A stretch of DNA of 64,000 bases. Origin: Paeniroseomonas aquatica. Its GTDB lineage: Bacteria; Pseudomonadota; Alphaproteobacteria; Acetobacterales; Acetobacteraceae. Positions 63,280-64,000 of the stretch are shown here, in pieces. The notes below the pieces were generated by a model that saw only the letters and a list, made by a program, of their open reading frames with translations, was not told the DNA's origin and made no database searches. The stretch's first letter is position 1, and every line of letters begins with the position of its first letter. The DNA lies in the NCBI RefSeq assembly GCF_030409335.1, contig NZ_JAUFPN010000153.1, positions 62,001 to 126,000 of the forward strand, written 5' to 3'. A program made the position numbers and the translations under genes.

Positions 63280-64000
63280 ATGCATGCTGTAGACAAGATC
63301 AAACCATACCCTGCCGCAAGTGCTCCGCTGCCGCTTGCGGTGGACCTTGATGGCACCTTGGTCGCCACCGATACATTGCATGAGGGTCTGGTCGCGGCCT
63401 TGATGCACGCACCTACCAGTGTTCCCTCGCTGTTGCGATCGCTGCCGCAGGGGCGTGCGGCCTTCAAGCGGCGTGTCAGCCGGCAGATGCCGGCCGACGC
63501 GACCAGCCTGCCGGTGCGCCAGAATTTTCTCGACTGGCTGCGCGTGGAGCATGCGGCTGGCCGTGAGTTGCATCTGGTGACCGCGGCCGACCAGTCGATC
63601 GCCGATGCCGTGGCGGCGCATGTCGGGTTGTTCCGCAGTGCCACCGGGAGCGATGGCACCCGGAATCTGCGAAGCGAGGAGAAGGCGCAGTTCCTGCAGA
63701 ACGCCTTCCCCGGAGGCTTTGCCTATGCTGGCGACAGCCATCAGGATCTGCCGGTATTCGCAGCGGCGCAGGATATCGTCCTGGTGAATGCAAGCCCGTC
63801 GACCGCTGCTGCGGCACGGGCCATCAACCCGCGCATCATCGCAGAATTCCCGCCCCAGGCCGACCGGTTGCGGACCTGGATCGGGGCGTTGCGGATCCAT
63901 CAATGGTCCAAGAACGTCCTCGTGCTGGTGCCCCTGGCACTCGGCCACAAGCTCGGCGACCCGACCGCGATCATCCACAGCTTGTTAGGGATGCTGCTGC
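63280..64000 (+). CDS. HAD phosphatase-UbiA prenyltransferase fusion, 5' part (runs off right edge)
   Basis: At least 240 codons are present. An N-terminal HAD phosphatase shows LAVDLDGTLVATDTLHEG (motif I), a lysine in RSEEKAQFLQ and YAGDSHQDLPVFAAA (motif IV). A linker follows, then the start of a UbiA-type membrane prenyltransferase (LRTWIGALRIHQWSKNVLVLVPL). Such fusions are linked to polyprenyl-phosphate pentose synthesis: the UbiA part would make decaprenyl-phosphoryl-5-phosphoribose and the HAD part would remove the phosphate. The start ATG 63280 is chosen; an in-frame ATG at 63241 also exists. The membrane half lies outside the window. Confidence 0.88.
   Translation, partial: MHAVDKIKPYPAASAPLPLAVDLDGTLVATDTLHEGLVAALMHAPTSVPSLLRSLPQGRAAFKRRVSRQMPADATSLPVRQNFLDWLRVEHAAGRELHLVTAADQSIADAVAAHVGLFRSATGSDGTRNLRSEEKAQFLQNAFPGGFAYAGDSHQDLPVFAAAQDIVLVNASPSTAAAARAINPRIIAEFPPQADRLRTWIGALRIHQWSKNVLVLVPLALGHKLGDPTAIIHSLLGMLL

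Overview
The window is high-GC (roughly 70 %) DNA from an alphaproteobacterium. The family mix points to Acetobacteraceae of the Roseomonas / Siccirubricoccus / Belnapia kind: many orphan Bug/TctC solute receptors, a PhaR-type phasin control region, PgmG, an adrenodoxin-like ferredoxin beside two cysteine desulfurases, and ClpS-ClpA. This placement is inference from gene content; no rRNA lies in the window. No phage, insertion sequence or CRISPR array was seen. It reads as chromosome with a large catabolic and uptake repertoire.

Layout. 0-5.6 kb: acyl-CoA catabolic block. A MarR fragment and a CaiB-type CoA-transferase run left. A tight five-gene operon runs right: acyl-CoA dehydrogenase, thiolase-fold protein, DUF35, MaoC hydratase, CitE-like lyase. 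The thiolase-fold protein lacks the thiolase cysteine but has tyrosines at 293 and 344, as in the steroid side-chain aldolase Ltp2. 5.7-12 kb: three TctC receptors, a coupled pair (unknown two-repeat protein plus GT4 glycosyltransferase) and a GGCT-like protein. 12-18 kb: a histidine kinase broken by a one-base frameshift inside its ATPase domain, then pgmG, galU, a J-domain membrane protein and a VWA-like protein. 18-28 kb: a proline-rich secreted protein, malic enzyme, tRNA-Leu(GAG), lipB, and an iscR-led operon (two cysteine desulfurases, ferredoxin, TenA, MnmA) with no scaffold gene.

28-40 kb: an alpha/beta hydrolase, two sister TctC receptors bracketing pxpA, an amino-acid-binding protein and a GNAT gene stopped by an in-frame TGA. 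Then a YqaA protein, an MFS carrier, a TonB receptor divergent from nikR, and a PTE-like hydrolase followed by a DSD1-type PLP enzyme. 40-47 kb: DD-carboxypeptidase, phasin with PhaR-like operators, clpS, clpA, an AhpD-like protein and a Nudix hydrolase. 47-51 kb: a three-gene set, upp / URC4 (DUF1688) / GTP-cyclohydrolase-II-like URC1, which is the core of the non-canonical URC uracil-catabolic route known from yeast. 50.7-58.8 kb: CoA-transferase, TRAP receptor, GMC oxidoreductase, then an epoxide hydrolase / quinone-reductase-like / hydratase run and a sixth TctC receptor. 58.8-64 kb: a DUF393 thiol-oxidoreductase overlapping an HTTM-like membrane protein, two coupled GT2 glycosyltransferases and the start of a HAD-UbiA fusion, suggesting a cell-surface glycan or polyprenyl-sugar locus.

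The items most worth a second look are the Ltp2-like aldolase operon, the URC cluster, the 7.85-10.7 kb unknown/GT4 pair, the scaffold-less iron-sulfur operon, the DUF393-HTTM pair, two tiny leader ORFs whose stops overlap the next start codon, and two apparently broken genes (histidine kinase, GNAT).
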